Below are positions 19,656-31,448 of a stretch of DNA of 41,699 nucleotides, piece by piece. Under the pieces are notes generated by a model, which had not been told where the DNA came from, ran no database searches, and saw only the letters and a program-made list of their open reading frames with translations. The stretch lies in contig NZ_JAENRR010000045.1 in NCBI RefSeq assembly GCF_016612505.1, positions 1 to 41,699 on the forward strand. Direction: 5' to 3'. The position numbers and the translations under genes were made by a program. The stretch comes from Carboxylicivirga marina (GTDB lineage Bacteria > Bacteroidota > Bacteroidia > Bacteroidales > Marinilabiliaceae). The number at the start of each line of letters is the position of its first letter. Within the stretch, counting starts at the first letter, position 1.

Positions 19656-20804
19656 ATGAGTGCAATACAACATTTCAAGATTATGAGCATACAGAAGTTG
19701 TTGCTATACGCCTTTTGTATTATTGGTGTATTTTCATGTAAAAATTATTCATCATCCGATAAGGTGAATGACTTGAAGTGTCTTACATATAAGAACTTGA
19801 GTTTTGATACCCTGTCAACAGCGGTAAAAGATAATTTCTTTAAGCATTTAACAAGTGCACATGTGCTTGCAGAACCTGGATATTATGTTTGGGGGGTGTC
19901 GGTTATTAAATGGCAAGGAGAATACCATGCCTATTATTCAAGATGGAATAAAAAACATGGGCATAAAGGATGGATGACCAACTGTGAAATTGCGCATGCT
20001 GTAGCTTCAAAACCAGAAGGTCCCTTTGAATTTGTCAATGTTGTATTGCATGATAGAAAAAACAGTGGATGGGATATTAATAATGCGCATAACCCTTATG
20101 CTATCGTAGCAGATGGGAAAATATGTCTCTATTATATTTCCAACGATATAGGACCTCTAATTAAAGACGATAATGTTGAAATTAATTACCCTGATAGTAC
20201 TTGGTTTGAAGACAACAGGATACAGGTAAGAAATAGTCAATGCATTGGTGTGGCCATTGCTGATAAGCCAGCAGGACCATTTGTTCGATCTGAGAAACCG
20301 GTCGTAAAACCGGATAATGTTAAATTTAAGAACATTGCCGTTAACCCGGCAGTTGTCTACCGCAACAATTCATACACCATGATCATGAAGGGTGACGATG
20401 TGAGTAAAGAAAAGTGGTTTAGAATTCAGTTAGTAGGTAAAGCTTCTGCTCCCGACGGGGCGTTTGAATTTTCATCAAAACCAGTTTACGACAAGGCACA
20501 AACCGAGGATGCCTGCTTGTGGTTTGACGAAAAACTCAATAAGTATTACATGGTGTGTCATGTCATGCGAAAAAGGGCACTGGCACTTTTTAATTCGGAA
20601 AATGGTAACGATTGGCAACTGGATGAAAGGGATGTTTTTATGAAAAAGGAGTTTACGCTGTCGGATGGCACAGTATGGAAACCTGAACGTGTGGAACGTC
20701 CATTTGTGTTAACGGATGAAAAAGGCCAACCCATTATGCTCTATGTGGCTGTTGCCGATAAAAATGTGAATGGTAATATTGCGATTCACATAAATCTGGA
20801 GTAG
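19656..20804 (+). CDS. GH43/GH117-like five-bladed propeller glycosidase
   Basis: The 382-residue protein has a lipoprotein signal (LLLYAFCIIGVFSC). Its body has the repeated pattern of five-bladed propeller glycosidases: WGVSVIKWQGEYHAYYSRW, then SKPEGPFEFVNVVLHD, NNAHNPYAIVADGKICLYYIS, ADKPAGPFVRSEKPVV, VNPAVVYRNNSYTMIMKG and RVERPFVLTDEKGQP. These resemble families GH43 and GH117 and related uncharacterised enzymes, which cleave furanosides, anhydro-galactose or other non-reducing-end sugars. I cannot assign the exact family or substrate. Two starts are possible. The ATG at 19656 follows a GGAGG (19648-19652) placed unusually close, while the ATG at 19683 gives a shorter, more typical signal peptide. 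A further catalytic assignment needs structural comparison. Confidence 0.65.
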   Translation: MSAIQHFKIMSIQKLLLYAFCIIGVFSCKNYSSSDKVNDLKCLTYKNLSFDTLSTAVKDNFFKHLTSAHVLAEPGYYVWGVSVIKWQGEYHAYYSRWNKKHGHKGWMTNCEIAHAVASKPEGPFEFVNVVLHDRKNSGWDINNAHNPYAIVADGKICLYYISNDIGPLIKDDNVEINYPDSTWFEDNRIQVRNSQCIGVAIADKPAGPFVRSEKPVVKPDNVKFKNIAVNPAVVYRNNSYTMIMKGDDVSKEKWFRIQLVGKASAPDGAFEFSSKPVYDKAQTEDACLWFDEKLNKYYMVCHVMRKRALALFNSENGNDWQLDERDVFMKKEFTLSDGTVWKPERVERPFVLTDEKGQPIMLYVAVADKNVNGNIAIHINLE

Positions 20805-21184
20805 GCAATAACAACATTTAATGTTATTAAGATTGTTCAATAGATTCTAAATGATCGTATAGGTTTCTATATTGATTTGGATGTTTTTGGGAAGAAGGAT
20901 TTTTGGTTTGCCTGATAGGGTTGCAATAGAAGCAGAATGAGGTGTGTAACTTGATTGTTAAAAATATAAGATCCTGTTATTGATTGTAATGGTTCAATGA
21001 TGTGTAGGTTGAGACCCTCATTTTGAGCGAAAAATCAGTCATATATTGACTAAAATGCAGTCTATATATGAACAGAATATCTTTCATAATTATGCAGAAT
21101 ATATAAACCTTGCAGATAGAAAATACCAATTGACTCAACCATAATGATACATAGTTAGAAGTTAATATTTATTAAATAGAGCAC
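20805..21184. other. Intergenic region with an inverted repeat
   Basis: This 380-base gap has no supported gene. The clearest structure is an inverted repeat at 21039-21051 and 21059-21071 (TCATATATTGACT and its complement, 12 of 13 pairing) with a 7-base loop. It could be an operator, a hairpin in a leader, or the mark of an insertion. It suggests that the following sulfatase has its own expression signal. Confidence 0.4.
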
Positions 21185-22648
21185 ATGAATAAATTCATTT
21201 ACACCATCTGTACTATCTTTATTCTAGGACTTTGCAGTTGCAATCAAGATAAAAATACTGTAACTGAAGAATCTCGTCCAAATATCATTGTCATTTTGGT
21301 CGATGACTTGGGAAAAGAGTGGATTAGTCATTATGGAGCAGAAGATATTTCAACGCCAAATATTGATGCACTGGCGGAAAGCGGAGTGTCGTTTAACAAT
21401 GTATATTCAATGCCACAATGCACTCCCACAAGGGTCACCATATTAACTGGTCAATACCCATTTAGACATGGCTGGGTAAACCATTGGGATGTTCCACGCT
21501 GGGGAGGAAAAGCACATTTTGACGAAACAATGAATCCATCTTTAGGAATAGAAATGAAAAAAGCAGGTTATTCCACCTGTATTGCTGGAAAATGGCAAAT
21601 CGACGATTTTCGAGTTGAACCAGATGCATTGACAAAAAATGGATTTGATGAATTTTGCATGTGGACGGGATATGAAACGGGAATAGAAGAAAGCGCTGAA
21701 CGTTATCAAGATCCATACATTTATACAAAAGAGGGCAGTAGAACATATAATGGAGAATTTGGACCCGATATATTTAAAGATTTCGTTATTGGTTTTATAA
21801 ATAATAACAAGGAAAACCCGATGTTTATATACTATCCAATGGTCTTAACACATACTCCATTCGTGAATACACCACTTGACTCAGCCTCTACCAATTTGGG
21901 TAAACATAAAGCAATGGTGAAATATACCGATTTAGTTACTGGAGAAATAATACAGACACTTGAAGATGCGGGTATAAGAGAGAACACAGTAATTATTTGG
22001 ACGACAGATAATGGAACATCTAGGGCAATTACAGGGAGAAGAAATGGTGTTAAAGTAAGAGGAGGTAAGGCAAAAACAACTGAACCAGGTATCAGTGCAC
22101 CTTTTATTGTTAGTTGGCCCGGAAAAATCGACTCCAATAGAATTTCAGATGCATTAATTGATTTTAGTGATTTTTTTCCAACCTGTCTTGATTTAGCAGG
22201 TGTTGAACCAAAAGAAGAGTGGTTAGTTGGAGGTAAATTGCTTAAGATTGATGGCTACTCTTTCAAAGATGTTTTATTGAAAGGTAAAGATGATTCACAC
22301 CGAAAATGGATACTAGGTATGGGAGGAGGGAATAATGCCCACCTTACAAAAAATGGGGTTGAAAATCAATATTTATTCAGAGATAGAGTGCTACGAAATG
22401 AGAGATATAAATTATACATTAATTCAAAAAGAGAACCTGTAAATTTCTTTGATTTACTTAGTGATTATGAAGAAAGTAATAATCTACTAGATAGTCTAAA
22501 TACTGAGGAGCGAAAAAGTAATTTCAACCAACTCTATGAGGTCGTACAAACATTTCCCAAAAAAGATAATGACCCAAAATATAATCCAAACCCTTCTCAA
22601 ACATGGGATGTTAAGGTAACCAGAGAAAGTCAGCTCTGGAAAAAGTAA
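21185..22648 (+). CDS. S1-type sulfatase lipoprotein
   Basis: The 487-residue protein is a formylglycine-dependent sulfatase, hydrolysing a sulfate ester from a glycan. Signal: FILGLCSC (lipidated Cys19). The metal-binding start is IIVILVDDLGKEW. The modification motif is CTPTR with Cys79 as the future formylglycine, followed by the LTG box. Later elements are AGKWQ, TTDNGTSR (metal site) and a RGGKAKTTEPGISAPFIVSWPG stretch, whose Lys is typical of the family. The usual GKWH reads GKWQ here, a variant I regard as subfamily-specific rather than inactivating. The codon choice looks more AT-rich than in neighbouring genes, and long spacers flank it on both sides. The sulfate position acted on cannot be told. 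Activity requires a maturation enzyme not encoded in this window. Confidence 0.9.
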   Translation: MNKFIYTICTIFILGLCSCNQDKNTVTEESRPNIIVILVDDLGKEWISHYGAEDISTPNIDALAESGVSFNNVYSMPQCTPTRVTILTGQYPFRHGWVNHWDVPRWGGKAHFDETMNPSLGIEMKKAGYSTCIAGKWQIDDFRVEPDALTKNGFDEFCMWTGYETGIEESAERYQDPYIYTKEGSRTYNGEFGPDIFKDFVIGFINNNKENPMFIYYPMVLTHTPFVNTPLDSASTNLGKHKAMVKYTDLVTGEIIQTLEDAGIRENTVIIWTTDNGTSRAITGRRNGVKVRGGKAKTTEPGISAPFIVSWPGKIDSNRISDALIDFSDFFPTCLDLAGVEPKEEWLVGGKLLKIDGYSFKDVLLKGKDDSHRKWILGMGGGNNAHLTKNGVENQYLFRDRVLRNERYKLYINSKREPVNFFDLLSDYEESNNLLDSLNTEERKSNFNQLYEVVQTFPKKDNDPKYNPNPSQTWDVKVTRESQLWKK

Positions 22649-22792
22649 ATAACAAATGTTAACAATGTGTATAATTCATAAGGATTTCGAACGCTATATC
22701 CCGCATCAATTTTGGGTGGTAATTTGATTGGCTTGAATTTCGCAATCCCATACGAAAACACACACTAACCGTTGGATTAAATTGTAAAAGTG

Positions 22793-24502
22793 ATGAAAAT
22801 AATGAATTTAACATATAGTCTGCTTACAGCATTAACGCTATTTGCATTTACATACAATGCAAAAGGGCAAATAACAGTTGATTGTGACTTGAATCAATCA
22901 TCGCACACCATAAGTGAGTACTTGGTTGGTACCAATTCCATTTATAACTTTATGGGTGAATCATTCTGGGATACCACTGAAATCAAATCTGCTTTAATGG
23001 ATATGAATTGTGGTTTATTGCGTTATCCCGGGGGTGGTCCCACGAGTTATTATCATTGGAATGACATGAATGGCCAGGGATGGTGGGATAACTGGGATCC
23101 GAATTACGACCATAGTAAAGATATGCCTGCGGAAACATTTCTGGATGTAGATGAATACATCGCGCTTTGTAATGAAATTGGCACTATCCCATTGATTGGA
23201 ATAAATATGAGTTCCGGCCTACATTACAATAGGGTGCAGGATGGGATTGATGAAGCCAAGGCATTGGTGCAATACTGCGTTGATAATAATTACAATGTAC
23301 AACGCTATTATCTGGATAATGAACCCTATAATGACCATAGTGGTTTTACGATGACCTGGCAACAATATGCAGAACAGGTAAAATTGTATGCACCGGCCAT
23401 CAGAGCTATTAATCCCGATATTGAGATTATTATCAACTGGAGAGATAACATTAGAAGAACTGATGTTTGGACGCTATTAGAAGAGGTAGGAGATCTTATT
23501 GATGTATATGATGCGCACTGGTACTGGAACTGGGCTGAAGCTAGTTTTGATAACTGGGCTACACAGTTGCCAATGGATCCTGATCCGAATTCAGGATCAA
23601 GACAATCATATAAACAAGAAATCGAGTTTTTTAACACAAAAGCCGCATCGCTAGGGCTAAACCACCTGAAATTAGCTTCCTTAGAATGGAATATTGGACC
23701 CAGTGTAGATATAGCGTCAGTCCCTACTATTTACCAAACAGCTGTAATGCAGTCTGAAATGTTACTTCAGTTTATGGATGGAGGCCTTGATATGGCAGCC
23801 CTATGGGCTATTTATTGGCCGGATAATTACAATCCTGCAAAAGCAAGAAAAGCCAATTCCCGTTACCTGGTGCACCCCATCGATGATTTTAAGGTTAGCG
23901 ATAACGTTGAAATGTTCAAATTGATGTCTGCTGCCAGTGGGAAGACAAAATACAAAACGACTTCAAACAATAATCTCCTCTATCCGCTTGCAGTTTCAAA
24001 CCCAGAAAAATCAGAGACCTTTGTGTATTTTCTGTACAAGGGGCAAACAGAGATGCCAATAGCCGTTTCAGCACCTACAAGTGATTCGTATGAACTGCAT
24101 ATATTCTCGGCTGACGATGTGGATATGAATAACGGAAGTGTCAAAACAGCACCGCTTACCTATAATGAGACACTTAATAAATATGAATTTAACATGCCGG
24201 CTTATTCATTGGCCAGACTTCAGATTGGAGGGATTGCAAGCGATGTTCCGGCAAATGAATCGAATAATGCCTTTATGGAAATTTATCCAAATCCGGTATC
24301 CGATGTCCTTAACTTAAATTGTAATAGTAAGCAGCATCCCTTTAGTGTTCAAATAAATTCATTACAAGGGGAGCAGGTGTATTTTCAGGAGCATTCGATT
24401 AACGACAATCAAGTGGATGTTTCAGAATTGAACGAAGGTATATACTTTATTACCACAATTCAACACGGAAAATATTCGACAAAAAAGTTTGTAAAAATTT
24501 AG
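22793..24502 (+). CDS. Clan GH-A (GH51-like) glycoside hydrolase with T9SS tail
   Basis: The ATG at 22793 is preferred over a GTG one codon upstream. Signal peptide: to about residue 23 (LFAFTYNAKGQ). The barrel (~25-370) has GLLRYPGGGPTSYYHW, resembling the RxPGG motif of GH51 and relatives. The predicted acid/base is Glu177 in YYLDNEPYN and the predicted nucleophile Glu298 in ASLEWNIGP, the standard strand-4 and strand-7 positions of clan GH-A. A small beta domain (~380-475) follows, then a type A T9SS sorting domain (~490-569: MEIYPNPVSDVLNL, GIYFITT, KKFVKI). It is the only glycosidase here with a T9SS tail, so it is probably the enzyme secreted beyond the cell to attack the polymer. Substrate unknown: arabinofuranosidase, agarase-like or endo-galactosidase-like activity are all possible. 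Confidence 0.75.
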   Translation: MKIMNLTYSLLTALTLFAFTYNAKGQITVDCDLNQSSHTISEYLVGTNSIYNFMGESFWDTTEIKSALMDMNCGLLRYPGGGPTSYYHWNDMNGQGWWDNWDPNYDHSKDMPAETFLDVDEYIALCNEIGTIPLIGINMSSGLHYNRVQDGIDEAKALVQYCVDNNYNVQRYYLDNEPYNDHSGFTMTWQQYAEQVKLYAPAIRAINPDIEIIINWRDNIRRTDVWTLLEEVGDLIDVYDAHWYWNWAEASFDNWATQLPMDPDPNSGSRQSYKQEIEFFNTKAASLGLNHLKLASLEWNIGPSVDIASVPTIYQTAVMQSEMLLQFMDGGLDMAALWAIYWPDNYNPAKARKANSRYLVHPIDDFKVSDNVEMFKLMSAASGKTKYKTTSNNNLLYPLAVSNPEKSETFVYFLYKGQTEMPIAVSAPTSDSYELHIFSADDVDMNNGSVKTAPLTYNETLNKYEFNMPAYSLARLQIGGIASDVPANESNNAFMEIYPNPVSDVLNLNCNSKQHPFSVQINSLQGEQVYFQEHSINDNQVDVSELNEGIYFITTIQHGKYSTKKFVKI

Positions 24503-24518
24503 GATAGAGGATAGTTGA

Positions 24519-24554
24519 GATAAGCGCATAAAGCTTACAAGCTATCAGCTTATC
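24519..24554 (+). terminator. Weak hairpin after the GH51-like gene
   Basis: GATAAGC (24519-24525) pairs with GCTTATC (24548-24554), which is followed by TTTT. It lies 17 bases after the stop codon. The stem is short and the loop long, so termination is likely partial. Confidence 0.35.
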
Positions 24555-24568
24555 TTTTCAGACAATAA

Positions 24569-27781
<3,213 letters not shown>

Positions 27782-27878
27782 ATAATTATAAACCGGGGAG
27801 ATGAAATATTGAGTAGTTCCGGATTATATGACAGATAAGTAGTTTTAGTTTTTGAATAAACGTATTTAAGTAATTGGT

Positions 27879-29447
27879 ATGGTACTATATAAATTTTTGA
27901 AGCTAAGCATAGCTGCTGTATGCTTATTAACAGTTTGCTCAGCATGTTCGATTGAGGGTGGGGATTCAGATAATCAAATTCCCAATATCGTTATTATTTA
28001 TGGTGATGATGTAGGTTTTGGGGATGTAGGGGCTTATGGTTCTCAACTTATTCCTACGCCTAATATCGATGCATTGGCTGAGGGTGGCTTACGCTTTACC
28101 GACGGGCATTGTACGGCCTCTACCTGTACGCCGTCAAGGTTCTCATTATTAACCGGTGCTTATGGCTTCAGGTACAATGCAAATGTATTACCTCCTAATG
28201 CTCCGCTACTTATTCCGGTGGATATGATGACCTTGCCCAAGATGTTAAAAAAGGCCGGGTATGAAACCGGGATTGTTGGTAAGTGGCACCTGGGTATTGG
28301 CGAGAAAGGCGTTTTAACGGATTGGAACGGAGATGTGAAACCCGGACCAATTGAAGTCGGATTCAATTCCTCTTTTTTACTGCCTTCTACCAATGATCGT
28401 GTGCCAACCGTTTATCTGGATGGACATAGGGTGCTTAATCTGGATAAAAACGATTCGCTTTTTGTTGGGAAAAGGTCATATATAAAAAGCAAAAACCATG
28501 TAACGCAATACCCTGATGGGAAAACCAATCGGGAGGCAATGACCTACTACCAGAGTTCACATGGTCATAATAACTCTGTAACCAATGGCATTGGTAGGAT
28601 TGGTTATATGGCAGGTGGAAAATCAGCTCTTTGGGATGATGAAACCATGACAGATGTGTTTGTGGATAAAGCAAAAGCCTACATTCGAAAGAACAAGGAA
28701 AAACCATTTTTTCTGTACTATGCCGCACAGGATATTCATGTGCCACGGACCCCTCATCCACGTTTCCAGGGAAAAACAACACTAGGTTATAGAGGAGATG
28801 CTATGGTACAGTTTGACTGGGCAACAGGAGAAATTATGAAAGCCTTGGAAGAGAATGGTTTGACAGACAATACAATAGTGATTTTCTCAAGTGACAATGG
28901 CCCGGTATATGACGATGGTTATGAGGATGGAACCACTGTAGTGACTTCAACTGAAGAAATTGATAATGAGCATGATGGCTCCGGAATATACCGGGGAGGA
29001 AAGTATCAGATTTATGAAGGAGGAACCAGAGTGCCATTTATTGTTAGTTGGCCGGCTAAGATTAAACCTGGAGTTTCAAATGCATTGGTAAATCAGGTTG
29101 ACCTATTAGGGTCTCTTGCTAGTTTCCTTAATGTCCCCCTAAATGATGATGAAGGCATTGACAGCCGAAACACCATGGATGCCTTTTTAGGAAAAAGTGA
29201 GCAAGGATTGCCCGATATGATTGAAGAAGCGATCAAACATAAAGCCTTAAGACGTGGAGATTGGAAATTTATTCCTGCTCATCATCGGACTTATGCCAGC
29301 CCTGAGATGGGCAAGCAGTTATATAATCTTGCCAATGATCCTGGCGAACAGAATAACCTGATTGAAGAGCAACCTGAAATTGCGAAATCGATGGCTGAAG
29401 AGCTTGGAAAACTTATAAATTGTGAATCCATACGATTGAACAGGTAA
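27879..29447 (+). CDS. S1-type sulfatase lipoprotein
   Basis: A 522-residue formylglycine sulfatase with signal LLTVCSAC (Cys23). Metal-site start: IVIIYGDDVGFGD. Modification motif: CTPSR with Cys83, then LTGAYGFR. Also present are VGKWHLG, FSSDNGP and GGKYQIYEGGTRVPFIVSWP. The stretch DWNGDVKPGPIEVGF with DRVPTVYLDGHRV is a pattern I associate with the S1_20 group of galactose/GalNAc 3-O-sulfatases; this is recollection, not a search result. It follows the GH2 gene by 97 bases and precedes the next sulfatase by 13 bases, so it is in the same operon as the latter. Confidence 0.93.
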   Translation: MVLYKFLKLSIAAVCLLTVCSACSIEGGDSDNQIPNIVIIYGDDVGFGDVGAYGSQLIPTPNIDALAEGGLRFTDGHCTASTCTPSRFSLLTGAYGFRYNANVLPPNAPLLIPVDMMTLPKMLKKAGYETGIVGKWHLGIGEKGVLTDWNGDVKPGPIEVGFNSSFLLPSTNDRVPTVYLDGHRVLNLDKNDSLFVGKRSYIKSKNHVTQYPDGKTNREAMTYYQSSHGHNNSVTNGIGRIGYMAGGKSALWDDETMTDVFVDKAKAYIRKNKEKPFFLYYAAQDIHVPRTPHPRFQGKTTLGYRGDAMVQFDWATGEIMKALEENGLTDNTIVIFSSDNGPVYDDGYEDGTTVVTSTEEIDNEHDGSGIYRGGKYQIYEGGTRVPFIVSWPAKIKPGVSNALVNQVDLLGSLASFLNVPLNDDEGIDSRNTMDAFLGKSEQGLPDMIEEAIKHKALRRGDWKFIPAHHRTYASPEMGKQLYNLANDPGEQNNLIEEQPEIAKSMAEELGKLINCESIRLNR

Positions 29448-29460
29448 TAATAGTAAATCT

Positions 29461-30972
29461 ATGAAGCGATCAATTCTTAAGCAGATGCAGCAAGTTGTGT
29501 CACCTTTTTTATTATGCATATCTGTTTCATTATTTGCAGGAGCATGTAACAAGGCGGCCAAAGAAAATAATAAAAAGGCAGAGGTTCCCAATGTTATCTT
29601 AATAATGGCTGATGATATGGGGTGGGGTGATACCGGATACAATGGTAATACCCTCATAAAAACACCTGCGCTGGATCAAATGGCCCGGGAAGGTATCCAG
29701 TTTAATCGGTTTTACTCCGCTTCCGCAGTGTGTTCACCTACCAGGGCCAGTGTACTGACAGGCAGAAATCCATTCCGCATGGGTGTATTTACTGCCAATG
29801 CAGGTATTCTGCGCCCGGAAGAGGTAACTCTCCCAGAGCTGCTAAAGGAGCAGGGGTATAATACGGGGCATTTTGGCAAATGGCACCTGGGGACATTAAC
29901 TGACACGGAAAAAGATGCCAACAGGGGTCGGGTTGGTAATATTAAAGAATATAACCCACCTGCTTTGCATGGTTACGATGCAGCGTTTGTGACCGAATCG
30001 AAAGTGCCCACCTATGATCCAATGAAAAAACCAAAGGGAAGACATATTCAGGCAGGCTGGGACTGTCTGAAGGAAGGAGAGGATTTTGTTCCTTACGGTA
30101 CGTATTATTGGGATATAGAGGGGAGTAAAGTTACTGAAAACCTGGATGGTGATGATAGCCGGGTGATCATGGATCGAGTACTGCCTTTTATTGATCAATC
30201 CCTCAATGAAGGGAATCCGTTTTTTAGTGTCATATGGTTCCATACCCCACACATGCCTTGTGTAGCAGGGCCGCGTCATCAGGAGATGTATAAGGAGCAG
30301 GATGTGCTGACACGAAACTATGCCGGTTGTATTACGGCTATGGATGAGCAGATTGGCCGCTTACGCAACTTTCTAAAAGAGAAGGGGGTTGATTCCAACA
30401 CCATGATCTGGTTTTGTAGTGACAACGGACCTGAGCATACCAATCCCGGATCGGCGGGACCCTATTTGGAACGCAAGCGATCGTTGCATGAAGGAGGAGT
30501 TCGAGTGCCCGGATTGCTGGTTTGGCCCGGTAAAATACAGCATGCCTTTGAAACAGATATTCCCTGTGTTACTTCTGATTATTTGCCAACCATCACGGAT
30601 GTATTGCAAATTGAAAAAGATAAAACGCCATACCAGCTGGACGGAATAAGTTTATTACCTTTAATTGAAGGGAAGATGAAGCAGCGGAATGAGGCTATTG
30701 GTTTTTGTTTTGACAATCAGGTGAGTTATTCCGATGATACCTTTAAATTGTATGCACGTCAGGGAGAGTTTGTGATGTATAATATCGCGGTTGATCCTTC
30801 TGAAGCCAATCCCATTGAAAATGGTGGTAAGGAAATGAACCGTCTGAAAGAAGAATTTATGGTATTTCTGGAATCCTGCCAAAACAGTTTTAAGGGGAAG
30901 GAATATGGTACTCAATCCTATGACAAGCTGGAACAAAAGTGGAAGAACCCTTTAAAGAAAAAAAAGAAATAG
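29461..30972 (+). CDS. S1-type sulfatase lipoprotein
   Basis: This 503-residue sulfatase begins with a lipoprotein signal ending FAGAC (Cys29). Motifs: VILIMADDMGWGDTGYNGN, CSPTR with Cys91 as the formylglycine site, GHFGKWHLGTL, IWFHTPHMPCV, FCSDNGPEHT and LHEGGVRVPGLLVWPG. All catalytic elements are present. The protein ends in a very basic tail (KNPLKKKKK). The family position differs from that of the preceding sulfatase, so the two presumably remove different sulfates. The gene is followed by a 480-base gap that contains a relic of a GH2 gene. Confidence 0.93.
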   Translation: MKRSILKQMQQVVSPFLLCISVSLFAGACNKAAKENNKKAEVPNVILIMADDMGWGDTGYNGNTLIKTPALDQMAREGIQFNRFYSASAVCSPTRASVLTGRNPFRMGVFTANAGILRPEEVTLPELLKEQGYNTGHFGKWHLGTLTDTEKDANRGRVGNIKEYNPPALHGYDAAFVTESKVPTYDPMKKPKGRHIQAGWDCLKEGEDFVPYGTYYWDIEGSKVTENLDGDDSRVIMDRVLPFIDQSLNEGNPFFSVIWFHTPHMPCVAGPRHQEMYKEQDVLTRNYAGCITAMDEQIGRLRNFLKEKGVDSNTMIWFCSDNGPEHTNPGSAGPYLERKRSLHEGGVRVPGLLVWPGKIQHAFETDIPCVTSDYLPTITDVLQIEKDKTPYQLDGISLLPLIEGKMKQRNEAIGFCFDNQVSYSDDTFKLYARQGEFVMYNIAVDPSEANPIENGGKEMNRLKEEFMVFLESCQNSFKGKEYGTQSYDKLEQKWKNPLKKKKK

Positions 30973-31252
30973 AATAATTATTGTTCACAATTCAATAGCG
31001 TCCTAAACGTTTTTAGAATATGTTAGTAAAATGAATTAAAAGAGAATGTTATGGAGTTATTTTATTTTAGGGGGTGTTTTCTCCGCATCATGCTTTTGGG
31101 CCTCTTTAAAAATAGCTTGGTTGCACTTAAGCTCTAGATAAATAAGAAAGTTATTTTTAGAGTAGCCTTGACCTTTTTTGCTTCGTTTTTTGGGTCAAGC
31201 CAAAAATATGAAGTCGGGTTTGGGTGGAAAACCCAATAGAATTAATAATTAG
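30973..31252. other. Intergenic region
   Basis: No supported gene. A 7-bp stem (CTTGACC at 31167-31173 and GGTCAAG at 31193-31199) frames a T-rich loop; it may be part of a terminator or a dispersed sequence. This gap probably marks the site of the deletion that removed most of a second beta-galactosidase gene. Confidence 0.35.
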
Positions 31253-31423
31253 GACAATATATTCACAATTCTTTATTGTGATGAAACTATACAGATTATT
31301 AATGCTCTCATGACGATGGGGGTAGGCGATGATAATTCGTGGGTTGATATGCCTAATGAGCAGTATCTTATAACAGTTAAGGACTGCTTGTTCATCGTTG
31401 CCATTGAACCGATTAATAAATAA
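31253..31423 (+). pseudogene. C-terminal relic of a GH2 beta-galactosidase
   Basis: The frame ending at the TAA at 31421-31423 reads MGVGDDNSWVDMPNEQYLI and then ends VAIEPINK. It aligns with the last residues of the intact GH2 at 24605 ([20 protein letters not shown], then LSIEPVF). MGVGxDNSW is the conserved ending of LacZ-type enzymes. Homology is clear only from about 31310; upstream of 31253 the frame is closed by a TAG. About 1000 residues are missing. The nucleotide sequence differs from the intact copy, so this is the remains of a distinct older paralogue and not a recent duplication. Confidence 0.75.
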
Positions 31424-31448
31424 TATTGAAGATCAAAAAACTATATTC

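Noticed and set aside
31051-31137. A 28-codon frame in the gap before the GH2 relic
   Set aside because: Too short, no recognisable features and no conservation information; likely chance.
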